Assembly (NCBI GenBank): GCA_033980235.1
Contig: CM067059.1
Span: forward strand, 9,927,809 to 9,991,808
From: Diadema setosum
Lineage: Eukaryota > Echinodermata > Echinoidea > Diadematoida > Diadematidae
Direction: 5' to 3'
Length of the DNA: 64,000 nt
Each line of letters starts with the position of its first letter. The stretch's first letter is position 1. Shown here piece by piece: positions 49,960 to 62,128 of this stretch. The translations under genes and the position numbers were made by a program. Under the pieces are notes generated by a model that did no database searches, was not told where the DNA came from, and saw only the letters and a list, made by a program, of their open reading frames with translations.

Positions 49960-52080
49960 GTTTTGAGATATTGAAGATGGCACAGTCAAAGGAAACCATG
50001 TGGGTAGTGCCCAAAGTTACCCTAGTCGAGCATATTTTCCCCATGACCATTAATTTACAAAACATGCATCAACCAACACGATTTCCGTTGTTCTAAGCGT
50101 ACAAGATTTTATTCTAAAGTCGTTTCGCCGTCGAGCAAAGACTTTGTTATTTCCTTGAAACACAATTGGCATTGACAGCGGAGACATTTTTCTACAATGT
50201 GTACATCTTTAAAAAGTGGTGCACAGTCAAAGTGGCTCGCATGCAGGGAGGTACCCGAATTTATCCCTATATACCCTCACGGCCCCGTACAAAATATATA
50301 CACACGTGAATACAGCTGTTTGAAGGGAAGAAAAAAAAAAAAACCTCTGTGCATAACTTCCTATTCATTTCGTTTCTATTGAAATTCAGTGGAAGTTCTC
50401 GAAGAATTGTTGTTCTACAATATCTTAGTATAAGGTGAAAATGGTTCACATACGAAGACAACCACGTGGAGGGTGCCCAAAATTACCCCACCCAAAGACA
50501 GTCTAAGACATGCAATAATCCTGTATACCAGCGCAAATACATGAATATGTTCTATGGATACATGCCTTTCAACAGTCCTTCTGGTCCTCTAGCAAAGAAA
50601 CTTTTATTTAATGAAATTCAATGGAGTCAAACAGACGATGTATTGCTCTGTAATTTTTACTTACACTGACATAGTTAAAGTGGTTATCATTCGAAGGGAG
50701 CCTATAGGAAGTGCACACCTTAATTGCCTCATACATGACCTTTGTAACGCAAATATGAACGCAACGATAGCATACTAGTATACAGTCCTTCCAAAAGTGC
50801 ATGTCTCAAAAAAAAAAAAAAAAAAAGTTGTTCGTTGAGTTTTAGGACTATCAATTGAGTTTTGTGATTATGTATAATCATCGTATGGTGCTATAATCAT
50901 TGTACATTCTTCTCATTTGACATAATTTTACGCACTTCATTTTCTGTTACAAAGAAAGTGATGTCTATCTGTTCTTGTCGAAAAATGAAATAGAAAATTG
51001 AATTGAATTCTATTGAATTTGATTCCTGCCATATTAAGACACTTTTTTTTTTCTATAAAAAATGCAGGGGTAGAGATAAAATAACAACATTGATCCACAA
51101 TATCTATGCAGTCCAAAGGGTTCACTTGCAGAGACCACCTTGTGGGAGGTGCTCAAAGTAATCCTAAAGGCAATGAAAAACATGCAGTATACACTGTACA
51201 ACCGCGAAAAAATGTTCCATGGTTACATGCCTCTGAAAAGCTCTTCCGCCTGTGTAGCACATATATGCTTTTATTTTCGTAAAAGGCAATTAAGGTGATA
51301 TAGGAGACGTTGCTTTACAATATCTATAAATTTTTAAGCCCTTGGGAAGTGCCCAGATCACCCCTGCCCTGACCGTCGTGGTCCCAAAACAGATTAAAAC
51401 AAAACATACATTATATGCCGCACTAAACTCACTTGTACATGCATGTAAAGTCGTTGCCGAGTGGTAAATGAAGACACTTTACATTTCATGATTTTTAAAT
51501 GGTATAGAGACACTGCTTTACAATCAGCATATAGTCAAAGGGGTGCACATTCAAAGGCAACCGAGTGGGATTTGTTCAAAACCATCCAACCCCCCAGGGC
51601 AATATAAGAAACATGCACCAGCATATAGCACATTATTATGTTTCAATTTACCATGCCTTCACATTGTCGTTACGGTCGTACAGCGATTGCCCTTTTGTTT
51701 GTATGAAACGCAATATAATTACAAAAAGAAAAAATGCTCTACATTAACTATATTAAAAGTATTAACTATATTAAAAGGCTCAACATTCAAAAGCAATCCC
51801 CTGGGAAGTGTCCTAAATAAACACCACCGCTCAAGCCCCGTAATTACAGTCATCACACGGATACTATGAACGCAAATACCGACGTTCTTTCGTGCATGTG
51901 TTTAGAAGTAGTTCCAGCAATACAGCTACACACTTTTATATCAATAAATGTAGTGTAAATGATAGGAGAAGCATTGCTTCAAAATATCTATTGAGTGAGA
52001 GGATGTACAGTTAAAATGCCAATCCTGTTGGATGTGCCCCACCCCCCCCCCCCCCCGATCCGCCACCTTCAGTGCAGAGG
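49960..52080. repeat. Diverged tandem array, unit about 225 bp, nine recognisable units
   Basis: The same ordered motifs recur: GGAGACATTGCTTTACAAT, ATATCTATGCAGTCAAAG, GGTTCACATTCAAAGGCAAC, GTGGGAAGTGCCCAAAATTA and AAACATGCA. Aligning on the GTGCCCAAA-like word gives positions near 50007, 50253, 50473, 50711, 51149, 51349, 51573, 51808 and 52032. Spacings are about 200-246, with one double gap (50711 to 51149) where a unit is lost or unrecognisable. Copies differ by many substitutions, so the array is old. It ends against a C run (52042-52056). Frames within units are open only by chance and not conserved between units. Confidence 0.75.
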
Positions 52081-52703
52081 CATGAAAATATACCTCATGA
52101 AATATTGCAAATTTAGATAAAATTTGGGTGCTTCTGTTTACTTTTAGTTTTCACCATCAATTAATTACATAGAACTAGACTCTAACATTACAGATCTATT
52201 GTAATTAATACAAAATTATGTGGAGTCTACAGAACTACGGTCTACACCAAAACTAGTATGTTACAGACAGTATCATTCCATCAAACTAATCTTGTAATCT
52301 GTTACTTTCACACTCAGCAAAGTAACTATACAAATATCAATGTATTCATAAATGGCCTCTTTAAATATTAGTAAATTCAACTAAATTCAACACAGCACAT
52401 CAACAAGTTCTGATTTCATGTCACACCTAAATCCTCACACATTTTTAAACATGTGAGACTGAAGTTTACTGAACATAAACTTGTAGTGGAAAAGCTTCAA
52501 TAGATGAAGTTTTTTTGGTACTTTGCTTTCAGGCAAAAATAAATGTATGTTGCAGAATGGTTTTAAAAACAATAATATGACACAAAATACAATCAGATAC
52601 ATACCAGAGGTTTGATTTGCGACAGATTTCTTTGACTGATGCCGGTCTGATCCAAACAATAAAGCTTCTCACCAAAACTTTTGTCCTATCACAAGCAAGC
52701 TTG

Positions 52704-53287
52704 CTTATTTCTCCACAATAGAGGGCGCGCATCATCATCCATCTGGAAATTCTTGACCAATTCTTGACAGGTGTCAATGTCAACTTTGGATGGCCGTAAC
52801 TTTCTTGTTATTTGAGCAATATCTACGAAATTTTCACATTTTATTACATACATATTTGGTATAATTTTGAAGAATATTCAAACAAATTGAGTTTGTTTTG
52901 GTATGATTAAGAGATAGATTAGTATTATGGTAAAAATGCATTTTTGCCAAAAAATGTAAAAAAAAAAAATTCTGGCCTCAAAATTAACATGAAGATTGGT
53001 ATAAACCCCTACATAATTGGTATCATCGTATAGGTAATTTAATTTTCTTTAATTTGATACCAAAGCCATGGTAATTGAAAAATTTTATCAAAGGTTACAT
53101 GTATTTTTATGAGATACTGACATTTTCACCATGAGTTACCATGGAAACGGATTTTTGACCACTATGGGACACGCTTTGACCTGTTAACATTGAATTTTTG
53201 AAATCTACGCACAAAATTGGTCTAGATGAAGTAGATGAAAAAAATATATGTTTGGGGTGCATGAGAACCCCCCTTTCCGACTGCACT
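52704..53287. repeat. Right arm of the large inverted repeat
   Basis: Inverted copy of 46722-47291; its outer end reads CCGACTGCACT. Minus-strand open frames here are shadows of the repeat. Confidence 0.85.
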
Positions 53288-54373
53288 AAAATGAAATATT
53301 TGAAAGTGAACAAATTTGCTCACACACTTTACAGTTCAAATCAGTAGCAGCAGTAGCAACATTCTAAATTCATCCAGGGGGTCTATTAAAATTTTAAAGT
53401 GTTTTTCTGTATCTGTGTTTTGTTCCATCAGTAGGCCCTATGTGAATATAACAATGATAATAACAATTAAAATTTAATTTGAATGGGCTGAAACTACCAA
53501 CAGTTTGAGATTAATGCATTTGTTTTGTGTACGGTACCCAGGGAGGAAACCTCCCCCCCCCCCCCCCCTTTATCATTTTACTATGTGTATCTATCAACTA
53601 TCATCTCTATTGTCTCTATACTGTTAGATATATATTTCTACCTGTCTCTTTCTGTCTACCTATATCATCTCTCTCTTTCTCTCTTTATAGGCATATATCC
53701 ATGTGTATACAGTATATGATAAGTTAATCTACACTTTGTAGCTGGACATTATGACATAGCCATGAATGATGACTACATTTTATATGCCTTTTTAGTTTTT
53801 TATCTGGTTGCACCAGATCAGTTTCTAAAACACAGAGAATTTGGTTTCACAAAACCTATAGGTCAGACAACAGACCCTAGACCTCATTCTTTTATTGATT
53901 TCTTGGAACAAAGACCGATCTGAAGTCATACAGGTGTCACTGTACTCACACGAATACCCCAGACTAGGTCCTAACAATAGTGGGACCCTGAGAGATAAAT
54001 GCCTAAGATAGAGAGAAATATAAGAGCTAGCCATAATCATTCTCAGCATGCTGGCTTCTTAGTTTTAGTATGTTGTATTATCAAATGCAGATTAGTTTTT
54101 AAGCTGTCTGAGATAATCTGACTGTGGGGAACAGTTCTGATGTACAGCTGTAAAGTGGAGTTAACAACTCTGACACTTCGTACAGGGTGTATAATTTTAT
54201 TCTGACTGTGCACAGAGTGTTGTATTATCAAACCATGAAAGCTAATAAAACATTTTGGTTTCTTTAAAGGCTTAAACTTTGACGATCATGCCATTAGCCA
54301 AGTTTATTAACTAGTGTAACTGGAATTTCTGTATAAGATAGACCGAAAGTATAATGGCATTTGATCAAAGAGA
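53288..54373. other. Intergenic sequence, no gene seen
   Basis: A C run lies at 53552-53568, followed by a CTCT/ATCT-rich stretch to about 53690. No gene recognised. Confidence 0.5.
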
Positions 54374-54593
54374 TACTGTAAAAGTGGATATTTTTGCGCG
54401 ACTAATTTTTCGTGCTTGGCCGGGTAAGAAGAGTTTCGTGTGTCTTTAATTCCACGAAATCAATATAAGCCAAGTACAGGAACATATGGTAGACAAAAAT
54501 ATTTGCGTGCTTTTATTTTATATTCGCGCTAGTTTCTGGTTGCACGAAATGCGCGAAAATTTCAACACAGCGAAAATTTCCACTTTTACAGTA
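54374..54593. mobile_element. TA-flanked MITE with TACTGTAAAAGTGGA ends, 220 bp
   Basis: The left end TACTGTAAAAGTGGATATTT and the right end, reverse complemented, TACTGTAAAAGTGGAAATTT are nearly perfect inverted repeats. The interior pairs through TTTTTGCGCG/CGCGAAAATT and TTGGC(C)/GCCAAG words. The TA at each end is the probable target. Non-coding. Confidence 0.85.
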
Positions 54594-55473
54594 CCTGATA
54601 TACAGAATATGGATATTATAACAAAATGTGTACATGACGAGTCAGCTTTAGTGGGGTTTTGCACAGATTACCTACTAAAAAAGTCAGTGTTCAAGTGAAG
54701 TTACGCTGGACGAAAGCCCCAGGGAGAAAGAGTGCCCTAACCCCCTCCCCCTTTGTTTGTGCAAGAAATGGGACATGTTTCATTGATTTTAGCCTGTTTG
54801 AGCGATTTTCTCTCCCCCATTGTTCAGGGTGAGTTAATGCCCGTGTACTGAATGCAGAGAGAGCTGTATAGTTGTGCCTTTGTATTCATAAGGTCGAGTT
54901 TTGAGGTAAAAGCTTGTTTGCTTGCTCGAACTATACCTGTTTTCTCATCTGTGGAGGTAAGAGGGAGGGAAAAATTTGATTGTTTTGTCACCTACATTGT
55001 ACATCCCTGTTGTATCATAAGTCAGATGTCATTAGTGTTATTACACCATCTGAATTAAATCTATGTCAGGAAATTCTTTCTTGTCCTTTGGATGAAGATT
55101 AAAAAAAAAATATGCTGAAATGAAGGGGAATTACTGACCAAAGAAAAAGGTTCCATGTCGAGTGTTAGTCAAAAGAGATGTATACAACTTTTGATATGTT
55201 TTTAGTTCGAAGATTTAACTTAAGCCATCATGTTTTCATTTTCTTCCCTTTCGCTGGTACATGTTTTAGTTGTGATCATTCCAACATCATGAGGAACACA
55301 GTGGGAGAAATATGTGATCCTTTGATGTCAAGAAGTGTGACTCGGCACGCAGCGATTGCAAACTACGATTCTGTTTCACAATCTATTCATTGACCCTTTG
55401 GAATATATATTTTCCCTCTGTGGGACGGGATAGCCACTGCACTTGGATTTAAAAGTGATGAGGATTATGTGAC

Positions 55474-55570
55474 ATGGCTTCTCGGAAACTGAACCGCGGT
55501 TTTGGGAGTCCGCAAGGCTTTACAGGACTGCGAAATGCTGAGATAGCCAGCACCATCAGAAAACTTGCAG
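55474..55570 (+). CDS. First coding exon of an unidentified gene (32 codons + 1 nt)
   Basis: ATG at 55474 has G at -3 and G at +4, a good context, and an in-frame TGA at 55459 closes the frame upstream. The exon encodes 32 residues beginning MASRKLNRGFGSPQGF and ending with a STIRKLA segment, then leaves in phase 1 at a full-consensus donor (GCAG then GTGAGT, 55571). It is GC- and CpG-richer than its surroundings, while the following kilobases are strongly CpG-poor, as expected for the 5' end of a methylated invertebrate gene. I do not recognise the protein family. No later exon is convincingly identified in the window, so the first intron would exceed 8 kb. Confidence 0.5.
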
Positions 55571-57740
55571 GTGAGTGGTGATAATTATATTACTTCATAA
55601 TGTTATTCTTTTTTTTTTAATAATTATAACAGAGATTAACATGGCACGTGTTCTGTTAGACAGTGGCACCCGACGGACACCAGCAGTTTGAAAAGAGATC
55701 CAAACGTTACTTGATATGATAGTGTTTCTGTGACCAGACCAATTGTTTTATGAAACATATTTGTTTGGTTTTCTATTTTCTTCCATATATGCCAAGATGT
55801 GTAGGCCTATTTTATGGTCCCAATGCTTCATTTCTTATATTGTACAATGTGTGCATATATTATGTTGGTAAGGTGCAGATTTTACCTAGCTTGGTTTCAG
55901 ACTTAAATGTTTGAATGAGAGTAATGACGAGTTTGATGTGTACATGATGTGTACACCCTTGTATGCACTACATTTCAGTCTTATGTTACTGAGGGTGTTA
56001 ATAATGTAGGCTAATGATTCAACTTGTACTGTACAGTACATGAGTTTTTGATCAGTGTAGTACTACATTATTGTTTTTGCTGTTTTAAATTTTCCATCAT
56101 ATAACTGTGACAACACATAAAACAATAAATTGCTACATTGAAAGATGTGATCATGTTAGGATTTTGATTTTGCATCAAGGATATAAAGCAGAAGTCCAAT
56201 ATTACAATATGTACTTGTTTCATATCAGTGAAATTAGTCAGCACTTGTTTCAAACACTTAGATTTGAAGATAGTATTTTTGTATTCATTCACTTGAATTT
56301 CAAACAGTGAGTTTGAGTTTACTGCTGCAAAAGGTGTTATTTTGATTTTATTATTTTTATTGAAAGATGTATTTTCTTGTTAAGAATAATTGAAATATTT
56401 TGTGCATAGTTACTATCAGTTCTATTTTGTTGGTTGCAAATACTATCTTTGTAGAGGAAGGGGAAAAAACCCCACACTTTTGAGGGCTAGAACAGGGACA
56501 ACTATTAACATACTATTAGAAACTGTTGTCATGAAACATGATCAGCATAAACTAAACACAAACCACTCACACATGTGCCTTGCTGTAGGCATGACACTTT
56601 TATTGAGTGACAAGAAAAACAAACACTAAAGCTATACCACATAAATCCTGCGCTATAAACTGCATTTTTTTTTTCTTGTTCTGTTTTCACCTTGCTTGTG
56701 TGAAATGTGGACACCCAAATGAGTTCTCACAGTTGTAATTGCTTTATGAGTTCTTGATCGCAGACACGATCTTGCCAATTTGAAAGGAGAAGCAGACTGG
56801 TGATATTTGTTTATCACTGATGCATTACGTCTATTGTGATGCATGTCGGTATTGATCCAGACAGCCTTTTTAAGGATTGTACACCTATTTCTAATGTGGT
56901 TGTGGATCTGTTCAACTGTGAAACCATGTCAGCCTGCAACTTCACATCCTTGTGGGACGGGCCTACCTCATCATCAACATACTATTTTTGTCTCAGTTCT
57001 ATGTTCGCACTGCACATGAATTTAGACTTGGCCTTTTTTTCTTTTTTTTTGCCAACAGCAACCCTTTGACTTAAAAAGTACATATCCACTTGGTGGAACA
57101 TCTGCAGGATGAACTGAGACAAGAACAGAATAACAGTTTCAAGTTCAAGGTCAAGGATAACAGGATAATAGTATTTGAATTGCAACAGCTTAATATGAAA
57201 GAAAGCACCACAAAATAGCCTGTCTACGACTAATGTGCATTTTGTGTAGTTATCTAAAACTCAATACAAGGTGATCATAAAAATAATTTCCAAATACATA
57301 GTGTCAGTAAGTACAGTTCAAAGAACAGTTCATGTGAATTTTTATGAGGTTTACTTTAGGCCTGCAGGCTGAGAATGTGTTACTACGATATTCCATCAAT
57401 TATGGTTACAACAATATTCCATTATATGATAAGTTGAAGAGTTAATGACTGTACTTTATTTCAGTTTGTTTAACCCACTCCCATTGCCGTGCAAATAAAA
57501 AAAAAGGAGGAGAAAGAATACTATGAAGACCATTATTGCCATTTTATAGCCATTCCCTTGGTAACCTAGCAACTTGTGTTACTTGTGATAATCCCAAACT
57601 GCAGCTCCTCAGAAAAGCTATAGATACAGCATGAAGCTACATTGTAGCTTTATGGATACAGGGATGAATCAACTTCTTGCGTCCAAATAAGGGTGTATGT
57701 ATATCGTTGATTTGCTGTCATTAATGGAAGAGAGACATGG

Positions 57741-57766
57741 GGAGAGAGAGAGAGAGAGAGAGAGAG
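57741..57766. repeat. (GA)n microsatellite
   Basis: Read directly. Confidence 0.95.
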
Positions 57767-59935
57767 AAAGGTCAATGAAGTAGTAAATCACTGTGTGATG
57801 GAGGTCGTGTAAGGTCACAGGCAATAGCTGTCGTTACAGCAAAGAATGCAAGAATACCAGCTGGACCCTGCAGGTTTTGCCCTTCACTTGTCTTGTATAC
57901 AGTGTAATAGCCTGGTCTACATCAGATAGACAACTTATGCTCTGTCAAGATCAACAGTTTTGTTTTACCAGGTCTATTTGATTTGATTTGATTGTAGCAA
58001 GCTGCAGTGAAAAAAAAAACCACACACACACAAAAGTTGCAAAGTTCTTGTGTGATATTGCCATTGACTTGTTTGACATACCATGGCATGACCACTGGGA
58101 CAGTGATAGGTTTTTGTATCAAGAAAGTATGTCAGTGTGTGAAAATCAATAGTTGTGGATGTGTGAGGATGTGCAATGTGAAATGCATGGTTTGAATCAA
58201 GGATGATTTTTTCCCCTCAGAAATTTGAGGTGTATACTTGGTTAGATACTGCATGATCTATTCATAGATGGTGGATGGAAGAAATATAACTGATATTATA
58301 CAGGTTTTGACAGGAAGTAGTGATGAAATATGTAGACATTGGTTCATTTCAAGAATGACATCACAATGTACTGATATGTGGAATGTTGAGATGTGCAGTT
58401 TTTTGTTTGTTTATTTATTTGTTTGTTTGTTTTTTTTGTCTGACATTTGCAAAGTCAACTAATTTTTAAAAAATAATATTGCTCTTGACACAAATCTACA
58501 GTAGGCCTATATAGTCCCCAGGTTGGGAAATCCCTAATCTTTTCTATATGGAAAAGGGGTAATTCTTTGATGTATTTCACTCTGTCACTGTGGTTCTCAA
58601 TAGCAGAATTAACAGCTCAAGAAATTGTCTTTTTGAAAGTTCCAATTGGAAAGTATCATACTCATTGAAATGAATGACATATAGGCCCTACAGTACTTTA
58701 GTTGTGTTTTTGTGGACCCAAACAGTGGGGGAAAAAAATGACAGTGCATTTTCAACCAAGACATGAAATTTCTCCATTTAATTGCTATAGTTCATTAGCT
58801 ACAGTATTTCCTGGTACTTTTGTGGTATTTAATGATCCATGAACATTTCCTCAAAGTTCAGCTGCATCAACTCTTCACTCTAAACATTTTGTGATTTATC
58901 TGATCTCTTGCAGACAGTATGCCATATCATAAGAATGTTTAATGTCAGGGCAATAAATGATATGAAGTTGGCATTCCAAAAAGCAATATGGATTCTGATG
59001 GAAGGTACCTCCTGGAATCTGCCAATTGACTTTTCAGCAAGTCGAAATTGATTTTCAGCTCAAATTTCACCTCCCCTCCCCCTTCCCCGTACTGTCTATA
59101 GATGAAACCCACAGGCTGTGGAATCACTCAGTGTTGCGATAAAATTATGTACAAGTCCCTGTGGGAATAGGACCCTGTTCATAACATAAAGATTAGAGTC
59201 CTCTTTCTACAGTGCACAGCCCATGCACTTTTCCTGCTCTATAGGGGCCAAGTGTTACTGGATTCCATGACAAAATGAGATGACCTCCAGATTTAAAGAA
59301 CAGATGTTAACTGGACCATGCCTTCATGTGATACTCTGTGTATTAAGTCATTAGGATCATTATTAGACTACTGATGGTAGACATCCAAGCAGTGATTTAA
59401 AAAAAAAATGATTGAGAGCTTCTACGAGTATATGGCCTACGTACATCATATCTTTTCTGTCTTTTCACTGTTCTCATTACTGATCCTGCAGTAATACCAC
59501 TCCTAATTTCTAATCATGAATGGGGTCTCCAACCCACCTACCTCCCATCATCTGCCAAGAATCTTGAAACCTCATCTTAACTGAGGTATCAGTATCATCT
59601 TCTAATAGACATGGTTGATCCCCGCACCTTTGTGGGATGCCAGAGAGCACCATGGCATCCAGAATTAGGGAGGCAGAGACAACCTGCTACATACCTGGAT
59701 TGAATTTTGACCTTGTGAGGTCAGCTTTGCACATACCTACCATGGTTCCCTCTCTTCCGTGTAGCATTTCTTTGGTTTGATGTTGTTTTTGTTTGTTTCT
59801 GAGATGGAGGAGGGTTTGATTTACTTTAAATTTGGTATGTCATCTTCTCTGCCTCATTTCTATCAGTATCAAAATATCTTATTGCATTTAATGTACAAAT
59901 TTTACTTGCCTTTAAAAAAAAGTAATATTATTCCA

Positions 59936-60131
59936 TACTGTAAGACCAGAACCATTCGTGACATGAAACTTTCATGAATTGCAGCCAACGGCCTTTTCCT
60001 TGACATGTAACTTTTGCAAATTGCCACTGACATTCAATGCATTGTGAAGACCAAAAAAAAAAAAATGCATGCATTTTACTTTTACCATTTGTGAAAGTTT
60101 CATGCATCCAAAAATTTCCTGTTTTACAATA
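59936..60131. mobile_element. TA-flanked MITE with TACTGTAAGAC/TATTGTAAAAC ends, 196 bp
   Basis: The left end TACTGTAAGACCAG and the right end, reverse complemented, TATTGTAAAACAGG are inverted copies. Inside, CATGAAACTTTCATG pairs with GTGAAAGTTTCATGCA. The ends resemble those of the element at 54374-54593 (TACTGTAAAAG), so the two may belong to one superfamily. Confidence 0.65.
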
Positions 60132-60394
60132 CTTCAAATTTACTAATACATTAATTCATCACTTTTTGGAAACGTGACTGTTTGCAGAGTGATCTGAAGC
60201 TATAAATAATTGCCTGAAGATATTTCAATTCATATAGATAAGATGATAATGGGAGAATTTTTCCTTCCTACTTTAATATCTGTGATGCTATTTTCCATGA
60301 TGAGGTTGCCATCACTATTCATGTATTCATAATTTCATCATTGCTGATGCAGTAAAGTAGTAGGCACTGCTTTTGTATGACATTATGTAATAAA

Positions 60395-60446
60395 GGGAGA
60401 GAGAAAGAGAGAGGGTGTGTGGTGTGTGTGTGTATGTGTGTGTAAT
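60395..60446. repeat. (GA)n and (TG)n microsatellites
   Basis: GAGAAAGAGAGAGG followed by GTGTGTGG/TGTATGTG units. Confidence 0.85.
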
Positions 60447-61704
60447 GGGAAACAGAGAGAAATAATGGATCATATTCATTAGTAATAATGTATTTCTCCC
60501 AAGATAGGGCGGTTACATCACAATGGCTTCAGTGGTGTGGACGCACATCAAGCCTCGAGTGCTTTGCAAACTGGTAATTGGTTCTCTAAATTTGAAATGC
60601 GGAACCGCTTCCACGGGCAATCACCAAAATCAATATCGCTCGCCACGCTCCTGACGTTTGTCGTTTACAAACAAGAGCCTTCCATTGGCTCCATCATGTT
60701 TGCTCTTGCTCATCTTAGGTCACAATGTGCCTCATCAGCTACATGCCAATATGTGTGTTCGTGCTATTGATATCGTGGTCATAAAGAAAATTCAATTTTA
60801 TTGTGTAATGTCCATTCAATTCTATTGTCCATTGTTCAATTTTATTGTCCATTCAATTTTATTGTGTAATGAAAAAAATTCCATCATGATCATCGAGTTC
60901 ATTTGTTCAATTCTCTTTAAATAATTAATTTTCATCCAAACAAAGTTCAGTGTATCATTAGAGAAGATTGAATCAAATCTTCAGTTGTGATATGAATTGA
61001 TGAAATATGGACAGCTCCATGAAATTAAATACTCTATACGCAGAATATTTCATGGTGTGTTTAAGTTTGCGCGTCATCAAATATTTGCGATATTGACCAC
61101 TTATAAAAATATTGCCTCCTGTAACACAGATGTAGTACATCATCTCCATGGTGGGGAATAAACTTTTCTCATGAAAAGGGATAGTTTGTCAATACATTTC
61201 TTGATCATGAATTCAACCACTAGTAAAATTGTCCTACAAATTCTGATTCACTGAATACAAATAAATTATAGTTTGCGAAATATAAGGTGTATACAGGAGT
61301 GTGATGATTTAACACAAACCAGGGTACAGAGTGAATGTCATAAGTTACGGAGCTGATGTTTGGTATAACAAACTGTGACATACAATGAAAACACTACAAT
61401 CCATAACATGAGATCAAAATAGAATGAAAAGCGTCTGAAATTTTGGCAGTGTCATGTAAAATGAAATGATATGATGTATTCCGATCAAATGATGAACTCT
61501 CATAGCTCATTTTCATTTAATCAGATGCAGTTACATCTTGTTTCATTCTATATCCTTCTTGTCCATTTGCGGGATACGTAGTAAGCTAAAACCTGTCAAG
61601 TTCTGGCAATGTTTTTAGGTCTGTAAATCTTCGACTCTTCAACTGAATAATTTATCATATTCTTCAAGATTATTTCATCCATCCATCTCCTTTAATCTGT
61701 TAAG

Positions 61705-61838
61705 CCCCCCCCCCCCCTCAACACAGACCCCAGAGGTAATTTTTTTTCCCCTCCCTGTGGTATCATTGGTCTAATAGCTCTCAGCTCTCTTGTGGTTAAT
61801 TTAGGGCACAGGTTCAATCATTCCCCCCCCCCCCCCCC
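61705..61838. repeat. Two C runs
   Basis: C runs at about 61705-61717 and 61823-61838. Confidence 0.9.
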
Positions 61839-62083
61839 AGTATACACTAGACCCTATTCACACACATGATTTATAAGTTTTTGAATTACATTGCATAAAT
61901 CAATATTTCATTCCCCAGTGTTCACACTTGACCAAAAAAAAACAAAACAAAATCCTAATTCAGTTGCAAGTAAAACACTTTAAATTTTGTAACTGTGCGT
62001 GTCTAAACGGTGACCAGAGCATGGCTCCCTCCGGCCACCTCAATCTAGACCTACTGTAGTGTGGCAAGGTGCATTACACTATT

Positions 62084-62085
<2 letters not shown>

Positions 62086-62128
<43 letters not shown>
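62086..62128. repeat. (CAA)n microsatellite
   Basis: About 14 CAA units; poly-Asn and poly-Leu frames here are artefacts. Confidence 0.95.

Larger units (their letters stand above)
46722..53287. mobile_element. 6.6-kb structure with about 570-bp inverted ends, unclassified
   Basis: The left arm (46722-47291) and the right arm (52704-53287) are inverted copies. They share, in order, CATGCACCCCAAACATATAT, CATCTAGACCA, AACAGGTCAAAGCGTGTCCC, ACATGTAACCTTTGATAAAA, TTGGTATCA, GTTATGGCCATCCAAAGTTG (left spelling) and GCCCTCTATTGT. A diverged direct copy of part of the left arm lies at 47350-47650. The interior carries two smaller MITEs and a tandem array. No transposase or other protein domain is recognisable. 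No convincing target duplication was found outside AGTC...GACT-like ends, so exact termini are uncertain. It may be a large fold-back or long-TIR non-autonomous transposon, or a segmental inverted duplication of a dispersed repeat. Confidence 0.6.

Noticed and set aside
51543..51869. 108-codon frame
   Set aside because: Covers about one and a half units of the 225-bp array; the frame is not kept in other units.
58900..58950. Acceptor TTGCAG as the second exon of the 55474 gene
   Set aside because: In the required phase the frame ends after eight codons, leaving a 42-residue product; not convincing.
60395..60446. Poly(A) signal ending the gene starting at 55474
   Set aside because: AATAAA near 60389 is one of many in this AT-rich interval and no coding exon precedes it.
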